Origin: Mycobacterium sp. 141
GTDB lineage: Bacteria; Actinomycetota; Actinomycetes; Mycobacteriales; Mycobacteriaceae
NCBI RefSeq assembly: GCF_000382405.1
Contig: NZ_KB908273.1
Span: 1 to 64,000, forward strand
Reading direction: 5' to 3'
Length of the DNA stretch: 64,000 bases
Below the pieces are notes generated by a model. That model was not told where the DNA came from. It did not search any database and was given only the letters and a program-made list of their open reading frames with translations. Position numbers and translations under genes: made by a program. Within the stretch, counting starts at the first letter, position 1. Every line of letters begins with the position of its first letter. This document shows positions 9,165 to 17,430 of the stretch, piece by piece.

Positions 9165-9581
9165 TCAGCGGGACGTGCCGGTGGTTGCTGTCAATTTGTC
9201 TACCGCGGCCCGAAGTCTGGCCGCCGCCTCGTCGGCGACAGGCTGAAGACTGGGTTCGCCGGCAAGCTCGACCATGAGTTGAGGATCCATCGCCTCAACC
9301 CGCACCGCACCGGCGTCCTGGACGTCACTGCGGATGACGACGTTGCACGGCAGCAGCTGCCCGATACGGCGGTCGGCGCCGAGCGCGCGGAATGCCAATG
9401 ATGGGTTACACGCACCCAAGATCAGATAGTCCTCGATTTCCTCGCCGAGCTTGGACTTCAAAGTCGCCCGCATGTCGATTTCGGTCAGAACTCCAAAACC
9501 CTGTTCCGCCAACGCTTCGCGGGTGCGGGCAACCGCATCGTCGAACGATGTCCGCAACGTTGTCGATAACGCCAGTGCCAT
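9165..9581 (-). CDS. DUF302 domain protein
   Basis: A 138-residue DUF302 protein. The domain covers almost the whole chain, with a segment like FGVLTEIDMRATLKSKLG, the LGACNPSLAFRAL loop with its conserved Cys, and LLPCNVVIR with a second Cys. DUF302 proteins are small soluble proteins of unknown chemistry, often found beside sulfur-oxidation, thiol or metal genes. A perfect CsoR-type operator (9622-9639) sits 41 bases upstream of its start, so it is probably controlled by the regulator at 17431. It precedes the P-type ATPase stop by 68 bases but has its own promoter region. Confidence 0.88.
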   Translation of the reverse strand: MALALSTTLRTSFDDAVARTREALAEQGFGVLTEIDMRATLKSKLGEEIEDYLILGACNPSLAFRALGADRRIGQLLPCNVVIRSDVQDAGAVRVEAMDPQLMVELAGEPSLQPVADEAAARLRAAVDKLTATTGTSR

Positions 9582-9621
9582 GGTCTTCCTTACTTTGGAC
9601 GATCAGTTTCGTTTCACCCAT

Positions 9622-9639
9622 TATACCCCGGCGGGTATA
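9622..9639. promoter_or_regulatory. CsoR/CstR-type operator 1 (DUF302 promoter)
   Basis: The sequence is TATACCC-CGGC-GGGTATA, a perfect 7-bp inverted repeat with a 4-bp spacer. It fits the class of operator used by CsoR and CstR repressors (TACCC-N4-GGGTA core). It lies between the ATPase stop codon and the DUF302 start. Confidence 0.75.
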
Positions 9640-9648
9640 TGGTGTCGG

Positions 9649-12051
9649 CTAGCTCAATACCGTACGTTCTGCCGGTCGAGGCTGGCGCCAGAGACGGTGC
9701 AACCCAAGGGCTTTGAAAGTGGGAATCTTGAGGTAGTCGGCCAGCAGTGCTGCGGCGGTGAGTGCCAACATCACGATAGCGGCCACAACTGGTGCCAGCG
9801 GCGACATGAGAGTGCCGGTGAGTGCCAGGGTGAGCGCGACGGCAAGATTGATTGCGGTGGCGCCCAGCAGCCAGGTGCTGGGGCGGCTGGTCCAGAGATG
9901 TTCGCGGGTGCGCACGAGGTAGATGGTGGCCTGGCTGCTGGTGATGAGTGTGAAGAAGATCAAGCTGCGCAACTGGCCCAGATCCAGGTGGGGCCAGAGG
10001 TTACGGGTCGACCACAGCAGTCCAATTGAGGCGGCCAGTAGCGGGGCGGCAATCACACATGCACCGGTGATGATGTGGCGGACATTCCAGTGGTCCGGGC
10101 GCCGCGCGTAGTCGGCGCGATCGGTGGTGATGGCCAAGCTGACGACGTCGTTGCCGAGCAGCAGCAACGCCATCAGCAGCGGCGTGAACACGAACTGCTG
10201 CCAGGCGAACACACCGAAGGTCAACAGCAGCGGCACCTCCAGCTTCTTCACGCTGACGTTGAGGGCGTAGGTCAGAGAGCGCTGGTGGATGCGGCGACTC
10301 TCCGTCACCAGGCCGATGATGTCGATGAGTCCCTCACGGGTGAGCACGATCCCCGCAGCGGATTTGGCGACATCGGTGGCGCCGGCCACCGCGATGCCCA
10401 CGTCGGCTTGCCGCAGGGCCGGCGCGTCGTTCACCCCGTCGCCGGTCATGCCGACAGTGTGGCCGGCGTCCTGCAGTCGCTTGACGAGTCGGTACTTGTC
10501 CTCGGGCAGAACCTCGGCGATCACCCCTACACCGAGCGCGTCGATGCTGGCATCGCTTAGCGCATCGGCCCGCAGCGTCGGCCCCGCGATACCCACCTGG
10601 GCGGCCACGGCCGTAGCCGTGGCCGCGCTGTCCCCGCTGACCATCACGACCCTGACCCCGAGCTCAGCCAGCTGCTGGATCAGGCTGGCCGCATCCGGGC
10701 GCGGTGGATCGGCCAAGGCGATCAGCCCAACCTGATGCCAGGAATTCCCGTCGTCGCTGACCGCCACCGCCAGGACCCGTGCGCCGGCCGCGGCGAGCTG
10801 CTCGACCTGCGGGTCTATTGCTTGACCGGCGAGTTCGGCGATGACCCGGGGCGCACCCTTGGCGACCTGCACTGTCTGCGAACCAGTGCGCAGGGTAGCT
10901 TCGGAGCGTTTGGTGGCTGGATCGAAGGGGACGAACCCGATCCGGACGTTGTTCCCGACATCACCCGCCGCAGCGGCACGCAGGATAGCCAAGTCGATGG
11001 GATCCTGGGTGGCCTCATCGGAGGCGCCTGCGGCCAGGCGCAGCACGTCGCACTCGGAGGTGCCAGGCCGGGCGGCGACGGCGGCAACGGCCAGCTGGTT
11101 GTAGGTGATAGTGCCGGTCTTGTCGACACACAGCAGATCCATCTCGGCGGCATCGGCCACACTGGCCAGCCGCGCAGTCAAGATCCCCCGCCCCGCCAGA
11201 TGCCGCGCCCCCAGCGCCCCAGCCAACGCGAACGCTGCCGGCAACGCCACAGGCACCGAGGCCAACAGGAGCACCACGGCAAACGACACGATGTCCACTG
11301 TGCTTGCTGCGCCGGCGACCAGATAAATCGTGCCGGCGATCGCCAGCGCCACGTCAACGGCGATGAACACCCTCACCATGCGCAGCACCACGCCGGCCAG
11401 GTGATCGTTCGCCTCGGCGCCGCCCACCAGTTGCGCGGTGCGGCCGAAATAGGTGCGCGCACCCGTCGCGGTCACCACCGCGGTTGCCTCCCCGCGCGCG
11501 ATAATCGAGCCGGCAAACACCGTGTCAGTGAGACCACGATCGACCGGCACTGACTCGCCTGTCAGGGTGGACTGATCGACCAGCACATCACCCGAGCTGA
11601 CCTGAATATCGGCCGGTGCCAGATCGCCGACACGCACATGCACCACGTCCCCGTTGACCAGCCCGGCCGCCGGGACCAGCTGCCAGGCGCCATCACGACA
11701 GACCCGGGCATTAACCGCCAATCGGTGACGCAGCAATTCCAGCGCCGCTGCGGCCCGCTGCTGCTGCGCAAATCCCAAACCAGCATTGAACGCCAGCACC
11801 GCACCCACGATCGCCGCGTCCAGCCACTTGCCCAGCACCAACTCCAACACGATCGTGGCCTCAAGCATCCACGGCACCGGCGCCCACAATCCACCCGCCA
11901 ACCGCAACAGCACGCCTGGCCGTTGCTCGGGCACCGTGTTCGGGCCGCACTCGGCCAACAATGCGTCCGCCTGAGCCGACGTCAACCCGACAGGACTCAC
12001 CGCCGGATCAGGATCAGACATTTCACGTTGGGTAACCATGGGCCACAGCAT
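9649..12051 (-). CDS. P-type ATPase, probable plasma-membrane proton pump (P3A-like)
   Basis: An 800-residue P-type ATPase. It shows the actuator-domain TLTGES, the phosphorylation motif DKTGTITYN (Asp about residue 310), and the hinge GMTGDGVNDAPAL. The M4 helix reads PVALPAAFALAGALGA, close to the PVAMP-type motif of P3A proton pumps. It lacks an N-terminal CxxC metal domain and the CPC motif of copper exporters. It is therefore better read as a proton or other light-cation pump than a heavy-metal pump. Alternative starts exist at 12039 and 12021. No member is known from M. tuberculosis. It ends just before operator 1 but is not obviously driven by it. Confidence 0.85.
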   Translation of the reverse strand: MLWPMVTQREMSDPDPAVSPVGLTSAQADALLAECGPNTVPEQRPGVLLRLAGGLWAPVPWMLEATIVLELVLGKWLDAAIVGAVLAFNAGLGFAQQQRAAAALELLRHRLAVNARVCRDGAWQLVPAAGLVNGDVVHVRVGDLAPADIQVSSGDVLVDQSTLTGESVPVDRGLTDTVFAGSIIARGEATAVVTATGARTYFGRTAQLVGGAEANDHLAGVVLRMVRVFIAVDVALAIAGTIYLVAGAASTVDIVSFAVVLLLASVPVALPAAFALAGALGARHLAGRGILTARLASVADAAEMDLLCVDKTGTITYNQLAVAAVAARPGTSECDVLRLAAGASDEATQDPIDLAILRAAAAGDVGNNVRIGFVPFDPATKRSEATLRTGSQTVQVAKGAPRVIAELAGQAIDPQVEQLAAAGARVLAVAVSDDGNSWHQVGLIALADPPRPDAASLIQQLAELGVRVVMVSGDSAATATAVAAQVGIAGPTLRADALSDASIDALGVGVIAEVLPEDKYRLVKRLQDAGHTVGMTGDGVNDAPALRQADVGIAVAGATDVAKSAAGIVLTREGLIDIIGLVTESRRIHQRSLTYALNVSVKKLEVPLLLTFGVFAWQQFVFTPLLMALLLLGNDVVSLAITTDRADYARRPDHWNVRHIITGACVIAAPLLAASIGLLWSTRNLWPHLDLGQLRSLIFFTLITSSQATIYLVRTREHLWTSRPSTWLLGATAINLAVALTLALTGTLMSPLAPVVAAIVMLALTAAALLADYLKIPTFKALGLHRLWRQPRPAERTVLS

Positions 12052-12499
12052 TTTTCGTTTCGTCTATTTGGGGTGCAGTGACGTCGAGGGCGGCGGACGT
12101 GCCGGCCACGTAGTGCCCGGCGACGGTGCTGCCGGATTCATCGACGCGTCCGTCAGGACCACTCGGCCGTCGCCCGGGCAGTTGTCGGGTCCTCATCCAT
12201 CCGTGACCACCCCAGCCGCACATCGCACCGCTCCCTTCCCTCCCCCGCCGGCCAAACAACCCCGATCAGGTAGCCCTCACGATCCGCCCAACCGCGACCA
12301 GGCCCTAGAGGCCATCGCCTCACGGCCGAGGGCCAATAGTCCCGGCGAGACGAATCCCCGAGACCGTCGTGGCTGTGACACCGCAGGAATCTAGGCACGG
12401 CAGGTCTGGCGGATCCGCGGGCGGCCCCACCGGCACAGCGAAATTGCGCCAGGCGCTCGATACGCATCGTCGAATGCACGGAATACGTACATGGCGGCC
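12052..12499. other. Intergenic region between MmpL and P-type ATPase genes
   Basis: About 450 bases on the upstream side of the ATPase. Open frames here (12038-12394 plus, 12023-12259 minus) have no recognisable family and no good ribosome binding sites. The main feature seen is a DosR-like box at 12328-12347. Confidence 0.5.
12328..12347. promoter_or_regulatory. Possible DosR (DevR) box
   Basis: The core GGGCCAATAGTCCC fits 12 of 14 positions of the DosR core GGGACTWWAGTCCC, and on the other strand it reads GGGACTATTGGCCC. It lies about 280 bp upstream of the P-type ATPase start, farther than usual. The outer bases of the 20-bp consensus fit poorly. Confidence 0.35.
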
Positions 12500-15442
12500 T
12501 TATGTGGCGGGGCTCGGAGCCGCTCCCGTGGTTGCCACAGCGCGCCGTGCGGTATCGGCCGCCGGCCTCTGGCGTACTCTCAGCGGCCACCAGAACCACG
12601 GTCCGAGCAACGCGGCGATCGCTGGGGTCATCAGTGACCGTACGATGAGCGTGTCCACGAGCAGGCCGATGCCTATTGTGGTTCCACCCTGGCCGACGTT
12701 GAGCAGATCGCCGGACACCATGGAGCCCATCGTGAAGGCGAATACCAGCCCGGCGGCGGTGACGACACTGCCGGTGCTGCCCATGGAGCGGATGATGCCG
12801 GTGTTGATTCCGGCGCCGATCTCCTCTTTGAATCGTGAGACCAGCAGCAGGTTGTAGTCGCTGCCCACCGCGAGCAGGATGATCACCGCGAAGGCGAGCA
12901 CGATCCAGTTCAACTCGATGCCGACGATGCGTTCCCACACCAGCACCGACAGCCCGAATGCGGCGCCCAGCGACAACACGATGGTGCCGACGATCACCAG
13001 CGACGCCACGAATGCGCGCGTGATGATGACCATGACCAGGAAGATCAGCGTGATAGCGGCAAAGGCGGCAATCATCGTGTCGTACTTGGCGCCGGCCTGG
13101 ATGTCACGGTAGGTCGCCGCAGTGCCCGTCAGGTAGAGCTTGGCGTCGGCCAGCGCGGTGCCTTTTACGGCTTCATGGGCGGCTACCACCTCCTCGTCGA
13201 CGGTGGAGATGCCCGCCTCGGTGGCGGGGTCGACGTCATGGGTGATGATCAGGCGCGCCGCCTTACCGTCCGGCGAGAGGAACAGCTTAAGTCCTTTCTG
13301 GAAGTCGGGATTGGCAAAAACCTCCGGCGGGAGGTAGAAGTAGTCGTCGCTCTTGGAGGCGTCGAAGGCGTCGCCCATTGCCGTTGCGGTGTCGGTCATC
13401 TGCTGCATCTGGTCGATGAGGCCGGTGAAGCTGCTTTGGATGACCTGCAGCGTGTTGCGCATACCGGTGGCGGTGGCGATGATCGGCCGGAACTCGGCGA
13501 CCATCCGCGGGATCAGCATGTTGGTCTGTTTCATCCCGCCGACCATGCCGTCCATCCCGCTGACCATGGCGTCCATGTCCTTCTGCAGTGTTGCCATATC
13601 GTCGCTGAAGGTGTCGACACCGTCGAGGGCGTCGAATGCCGAGCGGATCCCCCAGCAGGCCGGGATGTTGAAGCAGTTCTGTTCCCAGTAGAAGTAGTTG
13701 CGCAGCGGACGCATCGTGTCATCGAAATCGGCGATGTGATCCCGCATCTCGTCCAGGGTGGCTTTCATCGTGTTCATGTCCGTGACGCCGCGGTGTGCCG
13801 AGCCCGCCATGCGGTCGGCAGCATCGACAGTGCCTTGCATCGAGTCGGCGAACCCCTGCATCAACGTCTGCAGTGCGGTCATCGACGTGATCATCGCGCC
13901 GAGATCGTCTGACATATCGCCGATGTCACCGACACGTGCCTTGAGGAATTGCAGGTTCTGGGTGATCGGCACTGAGGACATGCTCACCTGGTACGGGATG
14001 GAACTGTGGGCGATGGGCGAACCCAATGGCCGTGTGATGCTCTGCACCATCGCGATCCCTCGAATACGAAAGAGCGCCTTGGCGATCCGGTCTAACACGA
14101 TCATGTCCGTGGGGTTGCGCATATCGTGGTCGGATTCGACCATCATGATGTCGGGGTTGAGTCGCGCCGCACTGAAGTGCTTTTCGGCTGCGGTGTAGCC
14201 CACGTTGGCCGGCACGTCGTCGGGCAGATAACGCCGGTCGTCGTAGCTGGTCTTGTATCCGAGCATGGCCAGGATGCCCAGCAGCGTGACGGCCGTCGCG
14301 GCCGCCAGGATGGGCTTGGGCCAGCGCACCGCTGCGGTACCGATACGCCGCCACCCTTTGGTTTTCATCTTGCGCTTGGGATCGAGCAATCCATGGCGGG
14401 TGGCGACCACGAGAACGGCAGGCGCCACCGTGAGCGACGCCGCCACCACGACGACGAGCGCGACCGCCGATGGATACGACAACGACCGGAAGTAGGCGAG
14501 CCTGGTCAACCGCAGGCACAGCATTGCGCCCGCGATCGTCAACCCCGAACCCAGGATCACGTGTGCGACACCGTGGAAGGCGGTGTAGTACGCGGACTCG
14601 CGATCTTCGCTGCGCTGGCGGGCCTCCTGATATCGGCCGATCAGGAAGATCGCGTAGTCGGTACCGGCCGCAATGGCCAGCGCCGTGAGCAGCGGCACCG
14701 AGAAGGTGGAGAAATCGATGATCCGGAAGTGCCCGAGCAGTGCGACCGTCCCACGCGCGGAACCCATTTCGATTCCGACGATTGCCAGGATGATCAACAC
14801 CGTGCGCACTGACCGGTAGACGACCAACAGCATGATGGTGATGACCACCATGGTGGTCACGGTCATCTTGACCATGCTCTTGTCGCCGGTCTCCAACGAG
14901 TCTGTGGTCAACGGCGCCGGCCCGGTGACGTAGGTGTGCACGCCGGCCGGCGGTGGGGTGTCAGCGATGATGTCACGGACGGCCTCGACCGACTCGTTGC
15001 CCTTGGTGCTGCCCTGGTCGCCGGCGAGGTTGAGTTGCACGTAGGCGGCTTTGCCGTCGCTGCTCTGCACGCCGGCGGCGGTGATCAGGTCACCCCAGAA
15101 ATCGTGGACGTGCTCGACGTGCCCAGTATCCTGTTGGAACTTGGCAATCAGCGTGTCGTAGTACTGGTGGGCGGAGTCGCCGAGCTTCTCGTCTCCCACG
15201 AGGACCACCATCGCAATGCTGTCGGAGGTCGACTCCCGGAACTTCTCGCCGATCTTCTTCGCGGCGATGACTGACGGCGCATCCTGCGGCGACATCGACA
15301 CCGCGTTGTGCTTGCCGACGACCTCCACCTGGGGCAGAAGCAGATTCAGCCCCGCGGTCAGCACCACCCAGGCCACGATGATGGGCACCGCGGCAGCGCG
15401 CAGCAGACGGGGCACAGCAGGGCGTGCGGTAGACGCGCTCAT
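12500..15442 (-). CDS. mmpL: MmpL family transporter (RND superfamily)
   Basis: A complete 980-residue MmpL. The order is N-terminal helix, porter domain, five helices including the Asp-Tyr motif GTDYAIFLIGRYQ, a long second extracellular part with a coiled-coil insert (about residues 470-640) as in MmpL4/MmpL5, then VGSDYNLLLVSRFKEEI in the last helix bundle. MmpL4/5-type proteins work with MmpS partners to export siderophores, lipids or drugs. Its start overlaps the MmpS stop (ATGA, 15439-15442), showing translational coupling. Operator 2 at 16011 governs the pair. The cargo cannot be inferred from sequence. Confidence 0.95.
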   Translation of the reverse strand: MSASTARPAVPRLLRAAAVPIIVAWVVLTAGLNLLLPQVEVVGKHNAVSMSPQDAPSVIAAKKIGEKFRESTSDSIAMVVLVGDEKLGDSAHQYYDTLIAKFQQDTGHVEHVHDFWGDLITAAGVQSSDGKAAYVQLNLAGDQGSTKGNESVEAVRDIIADTPPPAGVHTYVTGPAPLTTDSLETGDKSMVKMTVTTMVVITIMLLVVYRSVRTVLIILAIVGIEMGSARGTVALLGHFRIIDFSTFSVPLLTALAIAAGTDYAIFLIGRYQEARQRSEDRESAYYTAFHGVAHVILGSGLTIAGAMLCLRLTRLAYFRSLSYPSAVALVVVVAASLTVAPAVLVVATRHGLLDPKRKMKTKGWRRIGTAAVRWPKPILAAATAVTLLGILAMLGYKTSYDDRRYLPDDVPANVGYTAAEKHFSAARLNPDIMMVESDHDMRNPTDMIVLDRIAKALFRIRGIAMVQSITRPLGSPIAHSSIPYQVSMSSVPITQNLQFLKARVGDIGDMSDDLGAMITSMTALQTLMQGFADSMQGTVDAADRMAGSAHRGVTDMNTMKATLDEMRDHIADFDDTMRPLRNYFYWEQNCFNIPACWGIRSAFDALDGVDTFSDDMATLQKDMDAMVSGMDGMVGGMKQTNMLIPRMVAEFRPIIATATGMRNTLQVIQSSFTGLIDQMQQMTDTATAMGDAFDASKSDDYFYLPPEVFANPDFQKGLKLFLSPDGKAARLIITHDVDPATEAGISTVDEEVVAAHEAVKGTALADAKLYLTGTAATYRDIQAGAKYDTMIAAFAAITLIFLVMVIITRAFVASLVIVGTIVLSLGAAFGLSVLVWERIVGIELNWIVLAFAVIILLAVGSDYNLLLVSRFKEEIGAGINTGIIRSMGSTGSVVTAAGLVFAFTMGSMVSGDLLNVGQGGTTIGIGLLVDTLIVRSLMTPAIAALLGPWFWWPLRVRQRPAADTARRAVATTGAAPSPAT

Positions 15443-16002
15443 GCGGCCTTGTCCAAGCAGAAGACCTGCGCGCCGTGTGCGTGCGCCTGCTGTTCGATGA
15501 CGACCGAACCGTTGACGAGGATGCGACAGCCGAGGACATCAGCGTCACCCTGGGCGACGACGTTGGCCAGCACGCCGGGGTCGGTGGTGGTGACGGTGAC
15601 CGACCATGGCAGGCCGGTAAAGCTCGCCTGCAGCGTCTTGCCTGTGGCATCCAGGTAGCTGACCTGGCCGGTGGTGTCGAGCGGCCCGATGACTTCATAG
15701 GTCACGCTCTTGGTGTTGAACGGCACGATCAGATCGGCCCGACCGGCATCGGGAGCCAGCGGCTGATCAGAGTCGAAGAACGTCCGCAGCCGACCAACCA
15801 CTGCGACAGCCGCGACCACGGCGATGGCAACGACGAGCACAACCCAGTACTGCTTGAGCACGCCGAGCGGCGACCGGCTCCGGGCAGCACGGTGGGGCGC
15901 ACCGGCGCCGTCGGGCTGCGTGGGCGATGTCCGCGGCGCGGGATCCGGCCCAGATGAGGGTGCGGAACCCGGTGCAGGATCGGAGGGCGGAACGTGAGGC
16001 AT
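15439..16002 (-). CDS. mmpS: MmpS family accessory protein
   Basis: A 187-residue MmpS. It has a Pro-rich cytoplasmic N-terminal tail (about 50 residues), one transmembrane helix (YWVVLVVAIAVVAAVAVVG), and an extracytoplasmic beta-sandwich beginning at VTYEVIGP. Two Cys (in LGCRILVN and VFCLDK) likely form a disulfide. MmpS stabilises its MmpL partner and bridges to the periplasmic side. The start codon at 16002 has no Shine-Dalgarno sequence. A TATATA element six bases upstream suggests a leaderless transcript, with operator 2 covering the promoter. Confidence 0.93.
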   Translation of the reverse strand: MPHVPPSDPAPGSAPSSGPDPAPRTSPTQPDGAGAPHRAARSRSPLGVLKQYWVVLVVAIAVVAAVAVVGRLRTFFDSDQPLAPDAGRADLIVPFNTKSVTYEVIGPLDTTGQVSYLDATGKTLQASFTGLPWSVTVTTTDPGVLANVVAQGDADVLGCRILVNGSVVIEQQAHAHGAQVFCLDKAA

Positions 16003-16010
16003 GTGCCATA

Positions 16011-16028
16011 TATACCATAGGGGGTATA
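16011..16028. promoter_or_regulatory. CsoR/CstR-type operator 2 in a divergent promoter
   Basis: TATACCA-TAGG-GGGTATA differs from operator 1's inverted repeat at one base. Leftwards it lies 9 bases from the mmpS start beside a TATATA -10 element. Rightwards TATAGT forms a -10 for the regulator remnant and the small Cys-rich gene. Confidence 0.7.
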
Positions 16029-16051
16029 GTATTAAGTAGGCTCACGGAGAG

Positions 16052-16140
16052 ATGGGCGATGAACACGACGGTGGGCACTCACCGGAGAGGACGAACTCAC
16101 TGTCGCCGAGTTGGAAAAGCTGTTCTTGAGCCTCGCCTGA
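16052..16140 (+). pseudogene. Remnant of a second CsoR-family regulator (internal deletion)
   Basis: An ATG at 16052, preceded by GGAGAG, starts MGDEHDGG. This is followed almost at once, in another frame, by the typical CsoR-family tail LTVAELEKLFLSLA and a stop at 16138-16140. The intact regulator at 17431-17697 ends LTEAELEKLFLALA. The start and tail frames differ (86 bases apart), and the roughly 60 residues with both cysteines are missing. What remains is a start, an operator-promoter and a tail, consistent with an internal deletion in a duplicated regulator gene. Confidence 0.6.
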
Positions 16141-16184
16141 TCAACCAGAAACCCGACAGCCAACCAAAAACGAAGGGAAACAAC

Positions 16185-16352
16185 ATGTGCCGTGCAGTTC
16201 AATGCCGCGAATGCGGAAAGACCACCTGGGCGGGATGCGGTATGCATGTCGAGGCCGTCCGGCGTGGTGTGCCCGCCGCGCAGTGGTGTAGCGGACACTC
16301 CGACGGCACGCCGAAGCAATCGCGGTGGAACCCGTTCAAGAAAAAGAGATAA
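16185..16352 (+). CDS. Small Cys-rich zinc-ribbon-like protein
   Basis: A 55-residue protein with the start MCRAVQCRECGKTTWAGCG. It has cysteines at positions 2, 7, 10 and 18, a later WCSGH, and a basic Lys-rich end. The paired C-x4-C-x2-C and later Cys/His could bind zinc. Small proteins beginning MCRAVxCxxCGKxTWxGCG are widespread in bacteria and uncharacterised, as far as I know. The ATG has a good ribosome binding site (AAGGGA seven bases upstream). It lies between operators 2 and 3 and is probably part of the CstR-like regulon. It is too short for many gene finders. Confidence 0.8.
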   Translation: MCRAVQCRECGKTTWAGCGMHVEAVRRGVPAAQWCSGHSDGTPKQSRWNPFKKKR

Positions 16353-16372
16353 ACCCCTCGGGCGCGAGGGAA

Positions 16373-16390
16373 TATACCCCTTTGGGTATG
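16373..16390. promoter_or_regulatory. CsoR/CstR-type operator 3
   Basis: TATACCC-CTTT-GGGTATG matches 13 of 14 arm positions. It lies 20 bases after the small Cys-rich gene, and its centre is 108 bp from that of operator 4, a distance compatible with looping or with an independent promoter. Confidence 0.68.
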
Positions 16391-16480
16391 TCGGTTCGCA
16401 ACGATGCCTGGCGCTGGCTGCCGAGCCTGGTGACCAAAGACCCTGTGCGCCTGACAACCACCGCACCTATACTAAAGCGA

Positions 16481-16498
16481 CATACCCCAGGAGGTATG
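16481..16498. promoter_or_regulatory. CsoR/CstR-type operator 4 at the peroxiredoxin promoter
   Basis: CATACCC-CAGG-AGGTATG, itself a perfect inverted repeat, matches 11 of 14 positions of the operator 1 arms. A TATACT -10 element lies just upstream (16468-16473), so the operator covers the expected transcription start of the peroxiredoxin gene at 16602. Confidence 0.6.
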
Positions 16499-16601
16499 AT
16501 TTGAAGAATGCGGCTGCCGTTGATGTAATGACAGCCGATGCTCAAGGATCTTGTTTAGCAACAATGCCTTTCACGAACCAACACACAAACACAGGACCAC
16601 T

Positions 16602-17336
16602 ATGACCAACACCATTGAGACGCCGGCGGCCACAGTCGGCACCATGCCGAGAATCGGGGACCCCGCCCCCTCGTTCACCGCCGCAACCACACAGGGCGAT
16701 ATCAACTTCCCAGCCGACTACGCCGGTCAATGGGTCATTTTGTTCTCGCACCCCGCCGACTTCACGCCGGTTTGCACCAGCGAGTTCATGACGTTTGCCT
16801 CCATGCAAAACAAATTCGCGGCCTACAACACGGCACTGGTCGGATTGTCGGTCGACGGGCTCTACAGCCACATCGCCTGGTTGCGCACCATCAAGGACAA
16901 GATCACGTTCAAGGATATGAGCGGGGTCGAAGTCACCTTCCCGCTCATCGAGGACATCTCGATGGACATCGCACGCAAGTACGGCATGATCATGCCGGGA
17001 GAAGACTCGACGAAAGCGGTGCGGGCCGTGTTCGTCATCGACCCCAAGGGCATTGTCCGAACCGTCATCTACTACCCATTGTCCTTGGGCCGCAACTTCG
17101 ATGAGCTGCTTCGCGTGGTGAAGGCACTACAAACCGCTGACCACTTCGACGTCGCGACACCCGCGGACTGGCGTCCGGGCGATCCCGTGATCGTGCCAAC
17201 CGCCGGGTCGTGCGGCACCGCCAAAGACCGCATGGACGGTCATGACGACGGCGTCGAATGCGAGGACTGGTTCTTCTGCACCAAGCAGCTTCCTGAATCC
17301 GATGTCGAGTCGGCGATCCGGAGTCGACGCGCCTGA
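16602..17336 (+). CDS. 1-Cys/atypical peroxiredoxin (AhpC/TSA, Prx6-like)
   Basis: A 244-residue peroxiredoxin. The thioredoxin-fold domain has the active site PADFTPVCTSE with peroxidatic Cys58, followed by the C-terminal peroxiredoxin domain. Three further cysteines near the end (in AGSCG, VECEDWFFC) could resolve the sulfenic acid, as in archaeal Prx6-type enzymes. It reduces hydrogen peroxide and organic or persulfide substrates in the cytoplasm. The ATG at 16602 follows AGGA and is preferred over the 16551 frame start, which lacks a ribosome binding site. Operator 4 lies upstream and the regulator gene lies 94 bases downstream. Confidence 0.9.
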   Translation: MTNTIETPAATVGTMPRIGDPAPSFTAATTQGDINFPADYAGQWVILFSHPADFTPVCTSEFMTFASMQNKFAAYNTALVGLSVDGLYSHIAWLRTIKDKITFKDMSGVEVTFPLIEDISMDIARKYGMIMPGEDSTKAVRAVFVIDPKGIVRTVIYYPLSLGRNFDELLRVVKALQTADHFDVATPADWRPGDPVIVPTAGSCGTAKDRMDGHDDGVECEDWFFCTKQLPESDVESAIRSRRA

Positions 17337-17358
17337 ACCCTACCGTGGCCACTGAGGG

Positions 17359-17376
17359 AATACCCCCACCCGTACA
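17359..17376. promoter_or_regulatory. CsoR/CstR-type operator 5 (regulator gene, degenerate)
   Basis: AATACCC-CCAC-CCGTACA fits the left arm well and the right arm partly (10 of 14). It stands upstream of a TACACT -10-like element and 55 bases before the regulator start, so autoregulation is likely. Confidence 0.45.
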
Positions 17377-17430
17377 TTCGCTACACTCGGCGGCGGTGCG
17401 ACCGCACTGATCGGGAAGAAGGATGTGAAC

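Noticed and set aside
12023..12394. Open frames on both strands upstream of the P-type ATPase
   Set aside because: No recognisable domains or good starts; frames are expected by chance at this GC content.
16387..16503. 38-codon plus-strand frame between operators 3 and 4
   Set aside because: Its start lies inside operator 3, it has no ribosome binding site and spans promoter 4, so it is probably non-coding.
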